A DNA stretch of 64,000 bases from Vitellaria paradoxa (taxonomy: Eukaryota; Streptophyta; Magnoliopsida; Ericales; Sapotaceae), in the NCBI GenBank assembly GCA_019916065.1, contig CM034234.1:9212342-9276341 (forward strand), given 5' to 3'. The stretch's first letter is position 1; each line of letters opens with the position of its first letter. Position numbers and translations under genes: made by a program. Positions 1 through 11,800 of this stretch are shown one piece after another. The notes beneath the pieces are model-generated. The model saw nothing but the letters and a program-made list of their open reading frames with translations. It had not been told where the DNA came from and searched no databases.

Positions 1-1735
1 TTTCTTTTTTTACATATAGAGAGAAAGATACAAAGACGCAAGTGAAAAATAAAAAAAAAATGAATATAGAAAGAGACTTTTGGTTTAAATTTCATGTTAT
101 TATAGTATACAATCAAAAAATATTATAATATATAAAAAATGTCGAGGATGATTGTCAATAGATATAAACAAAAAATAATGGTGAAATTGAAAAATGATGG
201 ACCAAAAAAAATCTATTGAAATCCTAAAGAATCATATTCAAAATATGCCAAGAATAATTTTAATAGAAGTAGATAAAAAAATAAGAATAAAATTGAAAAA
301 AATATAATCAAACAAGCTGTTGAAATTCTAAAGAAACATCGCTACTTGTTATATAGGTAGAATAAGGATAAAAGTAGATATCTAGAAGATAAAACAAAAA
401 TACAAAAAAATCATAACTCCGAACAAATTTGAAGTAAAAATAAAGAAAAACAAAACTCTTAAAAAAACTAAAAAAAGACACACAAAAGAGAAAAAGGTAA
501 TAAACCTTAAATAAGAAAAATGTCAGTGTTGAGAAAATGATACTAAAAAGATATTTATTATTACTCTTTAAAAAAATAAAATAGAAAAGACAAAGTGACA
601 AACTGGTAACAAAGCAAAACAATTTCAGACAAACTTGAAAATTTGTGGCAAAAAGAGCCTATTACTATTTATTATATAGAATATATATATGTATAGAGAG
701 AATATATATAATTACGATATATATAATATTAAAACATGATAAATGCATTTTGTTTTTAATTTTTCACACTTACCAGTCAATATTCATCGTGAGAGTACGC
801 GGAGTGCAATAAATTAAAATGAAGTGTAATATTAGTATATAAATAAAATATATTGTGCTTGAGTATAAATATATTAAATTATTTTTAATTATAATTAAAT
901 ATTATAAAACATATTACATTTGAGTGTAAATATATTGAATTATTTTTAGTTATAATTAAATATTATAATAAATTTTTTATACTAAGATATTATTACATGT
1001 TAACAAAAATACTAGCTATATTAGAAATTATATTAAGTTAAATTATAATAAATTTAATTTAGTATAGATAATATTATTATCATCTATATAATAAAACATT
1101 ACAATTTTTGAAAATATCTCTCGCACAAACTAAGATCCAAAGGCTAAAAATTATTTTTTATTTCATTCAACGATTGAAATCATTTTTATACTTTTAACTT
1201 CCCGCTCAATTCTTATTTCCCACTGTCATTTATTTTACAAAATGATTAGACACTTTAAATTTCATCATATTTTAGTGAACCCCGCTACCAACTTAATTTT
1301 CGCTAATCATCATTTCTAGAAAATTGAACATTTCAAATTAAAGTACAATAATTTGTATTTTTTTATGGTGTTTATGAAAAATTAATTAAAGAGAGAGACA
1401 AAAACACATGTAGTAGCTGCTAGGGTTTAAGCATATTTCACGAAAATTGTTAAAATCACCTTGTAGACCCATTAGTTTTAAATAATCTCATAATGACCCT
1501 AAAAATTTTAAATATATATATATAATTTTAGGATTTTACTCCTAGAATTTATAAGAAATTATAATTAGATATTTTAAATAAATATTTTAATTGTGTGTTG
1601 TTTGCATAATTTCTACAATTTATGTGACTTGGGATAATTAGCCTTAAATGTTTAAGGGATTTATTTTTATTAACGGAATATATATATATATATATATATA
1701 TGGAAGTGGTAATGTGATGTTAATAGTTTATTTTA
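1..1735. other. AT-rich intergenic DNA, no gene seen
   Basis: Very AT-rich sequence with many A and T runs and a (TA)n microsatellite near 1677-1701. The open frames here are Phe/Tyr/Lys-rich products of base composition and match no protein family I know. A short tandem similarity is visible around 840-970, where an ATTAAATTATTTTTAATTATAATTAAATATTATA-like phrase occurs twice. No RNA gene or intact transposon was recognised. Confidence 0.6.
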
Positions 1736-1966
1736 ATGAATTATTATGTTGAGATGATAATAATGAAGATAAAAGGAAATGTGAATGATATTGTGATTAC
1801 GGGGTTGAAAAATAGGAAGGGTACAGAGATTACCCTTAAGTTGAAAAACCCTGAACCTGCCACAGGGGTTGGTATTCATGTCAGTAAGTTAGTAACCTAC
1901 AACAATGATCATTATTTGGTTAATCGTGGCCATCGAGTTTGGACTGTAAACGACGATATTGTATAA
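1736..1966 (+). CDS. unidentified 76-codon ORF or gene fragment
   Basis: An ATG-to-TAA frame of 76 codons, visibly less AT-biased than its surroundings. The product is not low-complexity: it has a central stretch GLKNRKGTEITLKLKNPEP and a C-terminal HYLVNRGHRVWTVNDDIV, reading like the edge of a beta-rich domain. No signal peptide or membrane segment is present. I do not recognise the family. It has no neighbouring coding exon that I can find, so it may be a small gene, the last exon of a decayed gene, or a chance frame. The start is uncertain because a second ATG lies in frame ten codons in. Confidence 0.3.
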   Translation: MNYYVEMIIMKIKGNVNDIVITGLKNRKGTEITLKLKNPEPATGVGIHVSKLVTYNNDHYLVNRGHRVWTVNDDIV

Positions 1967-4860
1967 TATCTGGCCCACAATTGTGATGTGACAATAGAAA
2001 GACGAATGAAAGATAATAACTAATTTTTTTTATGTTATTATATGCTTTAATGATCTAGACATGTATTGATTCGTATTTTGTGTACATTAATATTAAATTA
2101 TTGTTTATTTATTATTATTGCGTGTCATATATGTTTCTGTTAAGTGACATAGACACCTGTGAATTAGTGTTCACGTCCCTACAGATTGTAGTACAGGTAC
2201 AAAATATAGTAATTTAGATAGACAGCCTAGAGAGACTTAAGTATGTATCATTGGAGTAGACTTTTGTTTAATATTTGGAATTGTATAATTAAATTAGATT
2301 TTATTTGATATGGTTGCAAGGCCACAAGGCCAATATTTTTACTTTGGGCTTACTTGGAGTACTTTTATCAAAGTTTGGGTAATTATTGCGCATGGTTTGT
2401 GATTCATTCACTCACTTTTCGGGTCACGCGATACGAGACGTGACAAATTTTACATATTTTATTGTCCAAATACAATTTTATATTTAATTTTAATTACACG
2501 TACAATACACATGCGCTTAACTACTATTTATAATAGCATAGGTGAATACATTTATTAATCTTATTTTGTTTCTTCTTCTAAAATCTGGGATCGAAAAAAT
2601 AAAAATCCGAAGCCATAAAAAATTTGAGGTTTTTTCTTTTTACATTATAATTTTTCATTAAGTTATATATATACTCAATTTGTAGTTCTTTAAATTATTT
2701 TATTATTTTATTTCTTCAAAATAATTTTGTTTTGAAAAATACCAAATAGCATTTTAGTTACAAACTAATTTTTAGAGTACCTTTTGAACTATGTATTTTC
2801 GAAATTAATCTTTTGAATCTACACCAACAAACGGGTGTTTGGTTTGGAGGGAAGAAAGATAAAAAAAAAAAAAAAAAGATAAAATAGTCGATGAGAAAAG
2901 CTAGAGAAATTGCTAATAAAATTAAAAATTTCTCATATTTAATTTTGTAAAGAAAGATAAAGGAAAAATGTGAAAAAACTATTTTTTAATCTTATCTTAT
3001 AATATTTATCCCCCTCTTTCCAACTACTTTCGCTCGGCCTTTCTCTATTTTATTTGTTATTTTTAATTTTATAATACCATAGAGTAAATAGATTAATTTG
3101 ATCAACTCAAAAATTAACTAATAAATTACTTAATACTATAAATTCTGCAACCAGATAATTACAAAAACAACAGCTAACCCAAAGTCGTACCTAATTTATA
3201 CAATGAATCAAACAACAGCCCCTAATTAGATTTTAATGGAAACGGGGCAATAATAATGATATTTTAAAATAAACGAGGTAAATTTTAAATGTTAAAAAGT
3301 AATTCGAGAAAATGTAAATGTAATTTACCGTAAAATTTAATATACGACTCCATTTTTATTTGTATTAGAATATAAAATTAACAAAGATTTGCCAAACTTA
3401 ATTATATTTTTATTTTACATGCCTTGAAAGGTTTTATTTGATTGTGCAAAGTATATTATTGAGAAATTTATTTGATTGCACAAAGTATACAATTGAGAAA
3501 AATATTTGACTTCAACTTAAAAATAGTAAAAATATACTAGCTATCAATTTTTATGATTTTTCCCTATAATTTTGGCTTTTGAGACACATATTCAATTAAA
3601 TTTATCAAATTTTATTAATTTTACATTTTAATCCAAATTGTGAAAGGATTAATGTGTTAGCTTTTAAAATAGAAAGAATTGTTTATGAGTCAAACTCAAA
3701 TGAAATAAAGTGTAATTAACCAAATAATTTATGAGTAATTATTATGTAGAAAAGTGTTAAATGCACTTTATTTTTATCTACTTATATTTTATCATTTTGC
3801 AATAAGTGCATTTGGTAAAAAAAATTTTAGCAAAATTTTGGATTTTTTTTTTTTTTTTTTACAAAAAGTTACTAATTGAAACTTTTTAAGCGTTTTGTCA
3901 GACATTAATAATTTTTTATTATTTGATAAAATATAAATAATTTTTTTAGTATGATTTTGTATGAAAAAATTGTCATAATCTAAAGATTGCCAAATGGGCA
4001 AATTTTGAAATTTGTTGAAAATTTCTAAACCAAATCAGATCTAATTTAACTAATGCATTTTAGAGTGCGAGAAATGAAAATTAGAGTGGATTTAGAGTGA
4101 CTTTAAAAAAAAAAAATTAGTTTTTGGCTCGTAATTTTTTAGCTGATTACTAAAAATTACTTTTTTTTTTGGGCATTTGGGACTAAAGAAAAGTTAACTT
4201 TTTAACAACTGATTTTTAATATTTTTTATTAATCTAAAATATTTATATTTTATGATTGAAAAAAACTTTAAAATTTAAAAGAATTATTTTGATATTAAAA
4301 AAAAAAAAGACCGAAAGTTAGTACCCAAACGAATTCTCTTTCCAAACGGACCGTGCATTCCTCGCCACTGTGCAAGAATAGTATCGAGAGTGTTTGGTTG
4401 ATTAAAAGTGTCCAAAATTTATTAATATTTATTTATTTTTTTATATTTTTAATTAAATCTTATTATATATTACTTTTATATTAATTTTTTTTTTTTGGCT
4501 AAATTTTTACAAACCGAGCAGGCCATTGTTTGAAGATAAGACCTGAAGGGGGTTGCGGTAGATATTATTGTACCCGCTGCAATAACTTAAAACGATGTTA
4601 TTTTAGTATTTTTTTTATTCAAAACGATACTGTTTTACTTAAGTCATTGTATTCGAATATGAATTAATATATTTAAATATGCATTCAAATGAAAAAAATG
4701 ATATATTTAAATATAAATTAATGTATTTGAATATAAAAATTTAAATAGAGTAACATCATTTTAAATAAAAAAACAACAAAACGACGTCATTTTGGATTTA
4801 TTACTGCAGCAACAGTAAACCATTGACTCCGAGCCCCGGTCCGAAGATAAGGTCAATTAT
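1967..4860. other. AT-rich intergenic DNA upstream of SPY
   Basis: Dominated by poly-A and poly-T runs (for example near 2862-2878, 3845-3860 and 4107-4118). No coding exon or RNA gene was recognised. The 4500-4860 part becomes more mixed in composition toward the SPY leader and probably includes the promoter, but no convincing TATA box could be assigned. Confidence 0.55.
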
Positions 4861-5831
4861 ACCTTGGCTTTCGTCACGGCGAGCAGTGGCATTGGGAGTA
4901 ATATTAAAAATGAGGGAACATTAATGCGCATCTGTCGCTATTTACTGTTCCTACGCAGCCAACGGACGAAAGCGCTCTGTGAGGGGCTTCGGTGGTTAGA
5001 GACGTCAAACCAGTGTCGGAGAGGAGACGCGGGCACTACTCCAGTCTCCAGACACCGACAAACCCCCCAGCGCGTCTCTATACATTACTCGTTCTCAGAC
5101 AACTCTTTCTATCTCTTTCATCGTTGTCGTCGTCGTCACCACAACTTATGCGCTCTCTTTGGCTTGGTTCGAGTAGGCAGCGGGGTTAGAGCATGGCGTT
5201 CCGGTGGACCTTGAATGTGAGCTTCGAACCCCTATTATTTTTTTTTCTCTCTATCGCTAATTTGACGGGTTTTTATTTTATTTCTTGAAGTATGTGTGCG
5301 ATTGTTCTAAATTTGAATTGCGTTTTCTCTCAAGAGCCCTAATATTGTGTTTCGAATTCTTTTATGGAACTAGGTTTTACGGGAATCGATGCTTGTTTAG
5401 GAGTTTTCTGTACTCGTTAGGGTTTTGGTGTTCAACTGTGATTGGATGCCCAGTCCTGATGAAAGAATGAGTTTTGATGGATTGGATGCACTGGTCAACC
5501 GCACAATAATTAAGGGTCAGATAGGATTCTTGAAGGCTTGAGAAAACATATTTTGGCGCCGTTCTTCTATTGGTCTACTACATATGTGGCGTTTTGCTAT
5601 TTTAGTTTAATTGGGCATAATTGGGACCTTAGCCTAGCTGGCTGTTAGGCAATCTTCAAGGTATTAAATTGACACCAATGTGTAGAGAAGGGATTATTTT
5701 GCTTTATTACTAATTTTAGTTATTTTTTATTGTAATGCGAAAAGAACCCATACTGTGATTTGAACAAAAATGTTGCAATTTCCTGCTTTTGGTGATTTTA
5801 TCCTAGGAAAGTGAGCTTGTAGTTTAGCTGG
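4861..5831 (+). other. SPY 5' leader region with probable 5'-UTR intron
   Basis: A GC-richer block at about 4920-5220, with CT-rich pieces near 5090-5150, looks like a transcribed leader. Open frames of 116 and 65 codons here have no recognisable domain and are treated as leader sequence. A plausible donor (AAT/GTGAGC near 5216) and an acceptor (TTTAG near 5826), just before the start codon, suggest a leader intron of about 600 bp. The ATG at 5194, short of that donor, would be an upstream start. This is inference from splice-like motifs only; transcript reads would settle it. Confidence 0.45.
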
Positions 5832-8800
5832 ATGGCGCGGACGGAAACTAATGCTGGTAATGGGAACCAGAGGGATCCAGTTGGAGACAATGGGTTCTTG
5901 AAAGGAGCAAAGCCTGCTTCCAGTACGGGTAGCTTTCTTGGTTGCATTAGTCCTAGGCAGAACAAATTCGAAGGGAAGGATGCTCTCTCTTATGCCAACA
6001 CTCTTCGTTCCAGGAACAAATTTGTTGATGCTCTTGCTCTTTATGATAGTATATTGGAGAAGGATAGTGGAAATGTTGAAGCTCACATTGGCAAAGGGAT
6101 TTGTCTACAGATGCAAAATATGGGAAGGCTTGCTTTTGAGAGTTTTGCAGAAGCCATCAGATTGGACCCGCAAAATGCACGTGCTTTTACTCATCGTGGC
6201 ATTCTCTGCAAAGATGAGGAACGGCTCATTGAAGCTGCTGAGGTGATGGTCATTTTCTCGTATCATGAAGCAAGATAATTCCCATAATGGCTATTTTGTT
6301 ATGTGCCTTTAGAGTTTGGTGATATTCCTTTTCTGTTAACTGCATGCTGTTGCTGATTGTTATTCTGAAAGTACTTGTTATCACTTTGAGTTAGATTGGA
6401 AGTTCACGGAACAGTTGCTGATTGTTATTCTGAATGTGCTTGTTATCACTTTGAGTTAAATTGGAAGTTCACGCGACATATACTAGCATAATTCAACATG
6501 GTAATAGCTTTAAAGATATATTTTCTGATAATAATTACTTAGAAATCACCAAGTACTGCACGTACTTGCTTCATGCTTGATTCTCGTAAAATGTGCAGAA
6601 CATTAGCATGCCTCTTTCTTTCCTTCCCTCGCCATCTGCTGAGATAGATTTTTCATAGTTTGTTTGTAGGAAAACAGAAGTTTCTTGTTACGAGGTCCTT
6701 TAATTAGGCTAAACTGGCATAACCCTTATCCACTTAATTTGGGCTTTGTACAGGCTGGGCCACATTTAGTTGGGGTTAGGTTTAGGCTGCTGTGTGCTTT
6801 TTTAAGGTTTAGTTTGAGTGTTACTAGAGTATTTGTATATGCTTTCTTAGGGTTTAGTGTGAGACGTACTAGATTATTTGTACGTGTAGCAAAAGCATAG
6901 CTGCCTACTTGTTAGAAGAGAATCGCATCGACGCCTTGAGTTGTTTTGGACCAAAAATATGCTTCCATTTATTCAGTTATTCTTATAAAAATGCAAGACA
7001 TAAATTGTTCCAATCATTTTTTAGTAAAAGGTTTTTAGGATGTTTCACCTGAGGAAGGAATGGATACATGAATGCAATCAATCTGTTGAGAGATTCAAAC
7101 TGTATTCATTGATCTGTATCTTTTATTAATTGATGAACATAAATTGGGTCTTGGATAAAATATTGAATTCATTTTTTATGTCTAACTAATTGCAATTGCA
7201 GTTTCTTGGGATTATAGTTATGTGGGTATCCGGGTTATGGTCAAACATTCTAAGGTCGTTATACCGTACCGCGGTGTGAAACGCCATGCGCCACATCATC
7301 ATTAATTACAAGTTGGACAACTGACGATAGTCCATCTGCGTCAATAATTCCATCACAGGAATGTACACCTTTCTTTGGACTTGGAACAAGGTCTGAGGAT
7401 TCTCCTTCAACGAATTAATGACTAGCGGGATCATCAGAGGTTCGGTGGATTAGAGGCTAGAACCAAGGGGCCGTTGGAATTCATCCAACCAATCTAGAGA
7501 GAGAGTATTAAGTGGGCGACTCCTACCCTTCCTTGGGTACATTGAATCAGGACCAGACATTCCCATTTAAAGAACTCCATCCTCACATATATCAACCCTT
7601 CTCCTCTGGAGGGTCTGGCATTGAGGATACATCAAGCATCCGACCACCACCATCCTGACTCTCTCTCTCTCTCTCTCTCACATGTTTCAGATTGCCTTGG
7701 TTCTTTCTTCTCTGCCAGATTCTGATGGTCTCGCCATTTCTCGATATTCAACATAATTTTTGGAAAAGACTGGACTCGCTCCACCTTAATCACCCCACAA
7801 GTTGTAAGGTAGAGTTTGATAACCAAAAAAGCTAGCTTTTTTTGTAGCTAGCTACTAAAAAGCTAGCCCTTTTTTGTGTTTGGGAAGGAAAAAAAGCCAA
7901 CTTTTTAGTAGCTAGCTTTTTAGTTGTTTGTTAATTTGACATATTTGCCCTTGATGGTTTAAAAGATATTTAAAATGTAAAAAGATAATTTTGTTCATTT
8001 TAGAAAAAGCCAAAAAGTTGAGTAGCTAGAAGTTATCTTTTAGCTAGCGGTTCACACTAAATACTGTACCATACAGTGTACCAGTTTTATTATTGGTACA
8101 GTACATTTAGGTGTACCATTTCGGTTTTCTCGTTTTTAAAAAATATATTTTTTAATGAAATATATATATTTATTCATATTAAATGTATCATTACTTGTTA
8201 AAAAAAAAAAGCAATTCATGCTAAATGTATGAATATGATAAAATATTACCAATTTCAAATTTAATTTATTTTATGCCAAAAATATAATTCATTTAGTAAC
8301 CATAACATTTAATAATCTTACAATTGATTTTAATCTGATTTCCATTGATTTGCTAATGAAATTGAAATAATATTTGAATCCCACCCTCATCTTATATGCA
8401 CAAATTTCACAAAAAATACAAAACTTAGTAACATAAATTCTTTATTAAAGGGTTATTCCCAATATATTAATATGTTTGAACAAATACATGTATGATATAT
8501 GCAACTGTATCATCCTTTCCATTTCTGTCTGTGTGTGTGTACATGCAAACATAGATGTAGATTTCTCCAAACTGTATCAAAAGGGAGAAAAACTTCAAAG
8601 TGGGTTTCTTGAAACAAGGCAGAGCAAGCAAGGTCTTCTTCATCACCGTCTCACCATGGTCATCTAGTCATCAGTCATCTCCCTCAGTCATCGCTGATAT
8701 CTGTTTCCTTTTGTTTCTGCTTCTCGACATTGACCAACCCAAATATAACAACTTGAAATAGTCATTCTGGAGGAACATCAGAATGTCGAGAAAATCCAAA

Positions 8801-11800
8801 ACAACTCAGGAATTTACGAAACATGGCAGAAAGTTTTCTGGAACAGAACACTTACTCTCCCATGTTGTTTTCTTTCCAAAACGGAACATACTAGCCGGTA
8901 CGAAACAGATTTCACAGCTATGCTTGGGATGGATTGAAGTTGGCACAATCCTTGGGAAAGTGATTAAAGTGCAATAATTGAAGTACTTTTTAGAAGAAAA
9001 GTAATATTTATTCTAGACATATAATATCAGTGAGGTTGGACAGGGAAGGGGAGTATGAAGGGGGATTAGAGAGAGATCTTGCAATGTTTCTATTGGTTCT
9101 ATAACAAAACAATATCATTGGGTAGGGGAAGATGAAGGGCCATTACAGGTTGAATTTAGTGATAAAATGAGTCAATGACCTCAAACTTGCAATTCTTGAG
9201 AAGCTGGCAGATTTATCACTTTTTGTCCAAGTACATTTGGAAAGTTGCTATATTCTCCTGTTAGCATGGTCCTTACCTTTTCCCCGTATGCTAGTTTATC
9301 TCAGATGTGCTGTAGTATATGCATTGGTGCATTTATTATTTGGCTTTGGCTTTGTATGCATGCCAAACTGCACATATTTCTTTTCTGTAAAAAATATTTT
9401 CTTATGGTATTTATGCATTAATTATTTTTCCATTTGGGGATTGAATCTTTTGATCTAAAATAAAATTATTTCTTGCAAAGTTATATTTATTTGTCTTATT
9501 CAATCAATTTTACTTGATGCAGTCATATGAGAAGGCTTTGAGAGCAGATCCTTCATACAAACCAGCAGCAGAATGCCTGGCAATTGTTTTGACAGATCTT
9601 GGAACTAGCTTAAAGCTTGCTGGCAACACTCAAGAGGGAATACAAAAATACTATGAAGCTATTAAAATAGATCCTCGTTATGCTGTAATGTTATGTTCCT
9701 TTTAGTCTTTCCTGCCTCATGGTGATAGCTTCCTTGTGTCACTCAAGAACACATACAAATATTCTGATGAATTGCATTTCAAATGCAGCCTGCATATTAC
9801 AACCTTGGTGTTGTTTATTCTGAAATGGTGCAATATGACATGGCCCTTGGTTGCTATGAGAAGGCTGCATTGGAGAGGCCTATGTATGCTGAAGCATATT
9901 GCAACATGGGTGTCATCTATAAGAACCGTGGAGACTTGGAATCAGCTATTGCTTGCTATGAGAGGTAGTCTACTTGTAGGAATCTTTATTCTTTTGTATT
10001 GCTGCTTGAAGAATATTTCGTATTTGACTGGAAGTTGTTCTCTGCTGATGTCGTGTTTTTTTTTATGCTTCTATTTTTTCAGGTGTCTAGCAGTTTCTCC
10101 GAACTTTGAAATTGCAAAGAACAACATGGCAATTGCATTGACAGATTTAGGAACAAAGGTGGTTTTTGAGACAGTTCTTAGCCCCAAAATTGATCGCATG
10201 TTGTTGCATATTGAACAGCATTAAATATTTCCGGGTTTTATATCCTGCAGAACTTTAGCCTAGAGTAGGTGTTTCCTTGGAATGTGGAGTAACTAATTCA
10301 GTATTGGAGGCAGCAATGGTGGGAAAAGAAGGAAAAAGAAGCCTGGTTTTTGGTGCCATTGGCTTTGATGTGATGTAATGGGGGAGAGCATAACTGGAAG
10401 CCTTTTGAAGGGATGGAAGGACCTATATTTAAATTGAAGAATAAATTTTTGTCTCTTTTGTTAGCTTGTTTTGGATAGATTTGATCTTTCCTTGAACCAA
10501 TTTTTGTATTCTGTGGAGATTTCGGATGACACTTGGATAGATGTTATGAGAGTCTGGTCTTTTTAATGTCCCTTGTCAGTATCCACTTCATGCCTTTCTT
10601 TACCATATATGTTTCTTCTTGTCAAAACAAAAGCCTGCAGGACTTTCACAATTTCTTGGCAGTACTAGTATTAACTCTAATTTGCACTTCTGGCAGTATC
10701 ATTGTCAATAATTTGGATGTTATGCTGTTAGATTAGTTGGGGTTGATGCAATCCTTTTTAAGCCAAGTTTGTGCTCTAAAAAAGCCTGTTGCCTCAATAT
10801 ATATATTTAACCTTTGTTCGGGAAGGAGGTGAATGGGTGGGGAGGGAAGTAATGGTGGTGACCCATTCACCTCCATTAACCAACTTCCCTTCACCCCCAA
10901 TTTGGGGTGTGATGTGTGCAGAAAGTTAAAGTTCTATTTCCTTTATTTTTCCCTTGGTATTTTTCATTATTTCCACAAATTTCTATCACAAATAGATATA
11001 GTTTAAAGGGTGTAATAATATTTTGACCGAATTGTTTATTTTAACCTCCATTCCCCTTCCTATATCTCCCAAACAAAGGCTTAAGGAAATTGTTAGTCTT
11101 TCATTAATCGTGCAATTCATCTGCCTAGATTCATCCAGATGATGGAAGATGATGTCTGAAAACAGTTTCAACTTTTAAGAGTTCTCATTTGGGGGTCTTC
11201 ACATAATAACTTGTGAGAGTTTCCACTTTATTACACATGGTTTATAACAAGGCAGAAGAAGAAAGATTCCGAGGGTTTTTTTGTAACAATTTTTCGTTCT
11301 TCATTAAATACTTGCTTGTGGATATCATATCATTCTGGTTTTTGTTGTGAGTAAGTTTTTTCCTTTTGATTATGGATTCATGATATATTCAGGTTAAATT
11401 GGAGGGGGACATCAACCAAGGTGTGGCATACTACAAGAAGGCTCTTTATTATAATTGGCACTATGCGGATGCCATGTATAATCTTGGTGTTGCATATGGG
11501 GAAATGCTGAAGTTCGACATGGTAAGTACCAGTAAAGAAGATTTACGTCCTCTCTTCTCTCTGGTTTTCATATCCTTTATTGTCAAGCTGCCTTAACATG
11601 AATGAAACTGACCTTGGCAAATAATAGACTCTATTAAACAATATTTCATATCTCTTTTTTCTTCATAAAACCTCTAACCCTATATTAGTTGCTTTAGGAA
11701 CATGTTGTATTTCAAAACTAGGTCTTGTTGAGCATTTATTTAACAAATCTCATATCTGTGCAGGCAGTTATGTTTTATGAACTTGCTTTCCACTTCGATC

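Noticed and set aside
308..622. 104-codon reverse-strand ORF, rich in Phe and Tyr
   Set aside because: Its composition follows from A-rich DNA on the plus strand; no domain, and no second exon.
4864..5214. 116-codon ORF before SPY
   Set aside because: Lies in the probable SPY leader, has no recognisable domain, and overlaps another frame of similar length.
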